From Silvanigrella aquatica (lineage in GTDB: Bacteria; Bdellovibrionota_B; Oligoflexia; Silvanigrellales; Silvanigrellaceae), in the NCBI RefSeq assembly GCF_001907975.1, contig NZ_CP017834.1, forward strand, positions 2,219,345-2,283,344: a stretch of 64,000 bases of DNA, given 5' to 3'. Under the pieces are notes generated by a model. That model was given only the letters and a program-made list of their open reading frames with translations. It searched no databases and had not been told where the DNA came from. Below are positions 63,148 to 64,000 of this stretch, one piece after another. Within the stretch, counting starts at the first letter, position 1. Every line of letters begins with the position of its first letter. A program made the position numbers and the translations under genes.

Positions 63148-63975
63148 ATGTCTTTTATTTTAAGGTCATTTTTTATCTTTTCTCTGGGTACAGCACTAAT
63201 TTCCTGTAGTAATTCAGATTCGTCTAAAACAAATCCAGATGCTAAATTAGCAACTGATTCAGCTGAATTGGGTTCAATTATAGTAACAAGATCTCCTGGT
63301 TCAGATTTAGCTCCGACGGCTCCACCAGCAGAAAAATATCCTGAAATAGGAGAATATCAAAGAGATAGTAAAAGTATAAAATCGCATAAAGATAGCTTAA
63401 AGAAAATTTTATTTATTGAAAATAACGAGGAAAAAATTGGGAATAATATGGTATTATATACTTTTCTTGATTTAACAAATGTTTCCGTGTCAGATAATAT
63501 AACAATAGGTGAGACTATTTTTCCAAAGTACAATCAGCAAATTGCAATATTTAAAATATTTTATAATAAGTCTAATAAGCTAATTGCTTTTCAAAAATGT
63601 TCCGTTAAACTTGATTCATATAATTATGATTCATATTTAGATTTACAAATGTCACATAACAGTGAAATTAACACTGAAGGCGCAGCTATTGAAACAAAGG
63701 AGATTATAAATAAAAACGTATTTAATGATATTGAATTAAATCAAAATACATCTTTTCTTAATTCTACTTGTAAACAATTACATAACTTCCATATAAAAAT
63801 TACGGTACATAATGATACGCGACCATTAAGTGGTGGTTTAAAATGGTTCAATGTAAATTTATCATATTATAATGATTATAAAACTAATCTTAAGCTTGAT
63901 GCGCGCGAAAAAATTACTGATAAACTAGCTAGAGAATTTACTCCTTTCGAACAATATACACATATCTTTAAGTAA
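63148..63975 (+). CDS. Lipoprotein of unknown function
   Basis: 275 residues. ATG at 63148 has GAGG seven bases ahead; the longer start (63130) is less likely. Signal peptide ends in a lipobox LISC (Cys about residue 20), followed by SNSDSSK, so lipid-anchored and probably in the outer membrane. Mature part is Asn/Lys/Ser-rich and shows no recognised domain. An AAAAAAGCCCC stretch at the window end looks like the start of a terminator. Confidence 0.65.
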   Translation: MSFILRSFFIFSLGTALISCSNSDSSKTNPDAKLATDSAELGSIIVTRSPGSDLAPTAPPAEKYPEIGEYQRDSKSIKSHKDSLKKILFIENNEEKIGNNMVLYTFLDLTNVSVSDNITIGETIFPKYNQQIAIFKIFYNKSNKLIAFQKCSVKLDSYNYDSYLDLQMSHNSEINTEGAAIETKEIINKNVFNDIELNQNTSFLNSTCKQLHNFHIKITVHNDTRPLSGGLKWFNVNLSYYNDYKTNLKLDAREKITDKLAREFTPFEQYTHIFK

Positions 63976-64000
63976 GGTATAAAAAAACAAAAAAAGCCCC

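Noticed and set aside
1..64000. tRNA, rRNA or known riboswitch genes
   Set aside because: Intergenic regions were read for cloverleaf and T-arm (GTTCRANNC) patterns and for common riboswitch cores; none was convincing.

Overview
This AT-rich window is a largely chromosomal housekeeping stretch of a Gram-negative bacterium. Outer-membrane-type proteins, many signal peptides, a lipobox protein, the MreC/MreD/PBP2/RodA shape operon, RseP, SurA/PpiD-like folding factors and unusual gene pairings fit the Bdellovibrionota/Oligoflexia, probably a Silvanigrella-like lineage. That placement rests on overall gene content and base composition; no rRNA gene is present to confirm it. Non-ATG starts (TTG, GTG) placed behind strong AGGAG-type ribosome sites are common, and many gene starts are set here by that criterion.

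Layout. 1-6.8 kb: a spermidine-dehydrogenase-like flavoprotein (cut by the left edge), an AarF/UbiB kinase, a pterin synthase with the PTPS-II motif, DedA, a two-part envelope protein and a SanA/YdcF protein. 6.8-12.2 kb is an accessory island: a toxin-antitoxin pair, a decayed group II intron whose reverse transcriptase has lost its active site, a transposase remnant (IS630 type), a secreted ricin-B lectin, a broken reading frame, and two small secreted proteins, one with a strict 30-residue cysteine repeat. 12.4-16.8 kb: purA, a PPi-type phosphofructokinase, dps, a nitroreductase remnant and an orphan type II thioesterase. 16.8-25.8 kb: hisS, uppS, an enlarged rseP, tsaB, pssA, asd and a large CFI-box plus beta-barrel protein. 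26-34.2 kb: YceI, a bufferin-type operon (BufA precursor, BufB/MNIO enzyme, BufC partner), NadM-Nudix, an FKBP isomerase, an OmpA-like protein, a YgiW-type OB-fold protein and a Gly/Ser repeat protein. 34.4-43.6 kb: tpiA, pgk, GDP-mannose pyrophosphorylase, hemE, pepF, YoaK, purine nucleoside phosphorylase and hpt (purine salvage), and a short Lys-rich exported protein.

43.7-47.1 kb is a second accessory patch: an Nmad3-like putative DNA-modification protein followed by a secreted lipase, with a decayed tandem duplicate of the Nmad3 3' end plus lipase. 47.1-50.9 kb: M1 aminopeptidase and a surface-repeat protein. 50.9-56.4 kb (minus strand): mreC-mreD-mrdA-rodA, a small membrane protein and ruvC. 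56.5-60.5 kb: PpiD-like isomerase, NAD kinase, and an isolated nuoB translationally coupled to an OmpR-type response regulator. 60.5-64 kb: a pilin-like protein, two unknown small proteins, a PldB-type lysophospholipase and a lipoprotein.

The strongest candidates for unusual biology are the bufferin operon, the cysteine-framed N-terminal domain shared by the lipases and a stand-alone small secreted protein, the Nmad3/lipase tandem duplication, the internal CFI-box plus barrel fusion, and the nuoB-response regulator coupling. No CRISPR array, tRNA or rRNA gene was found.
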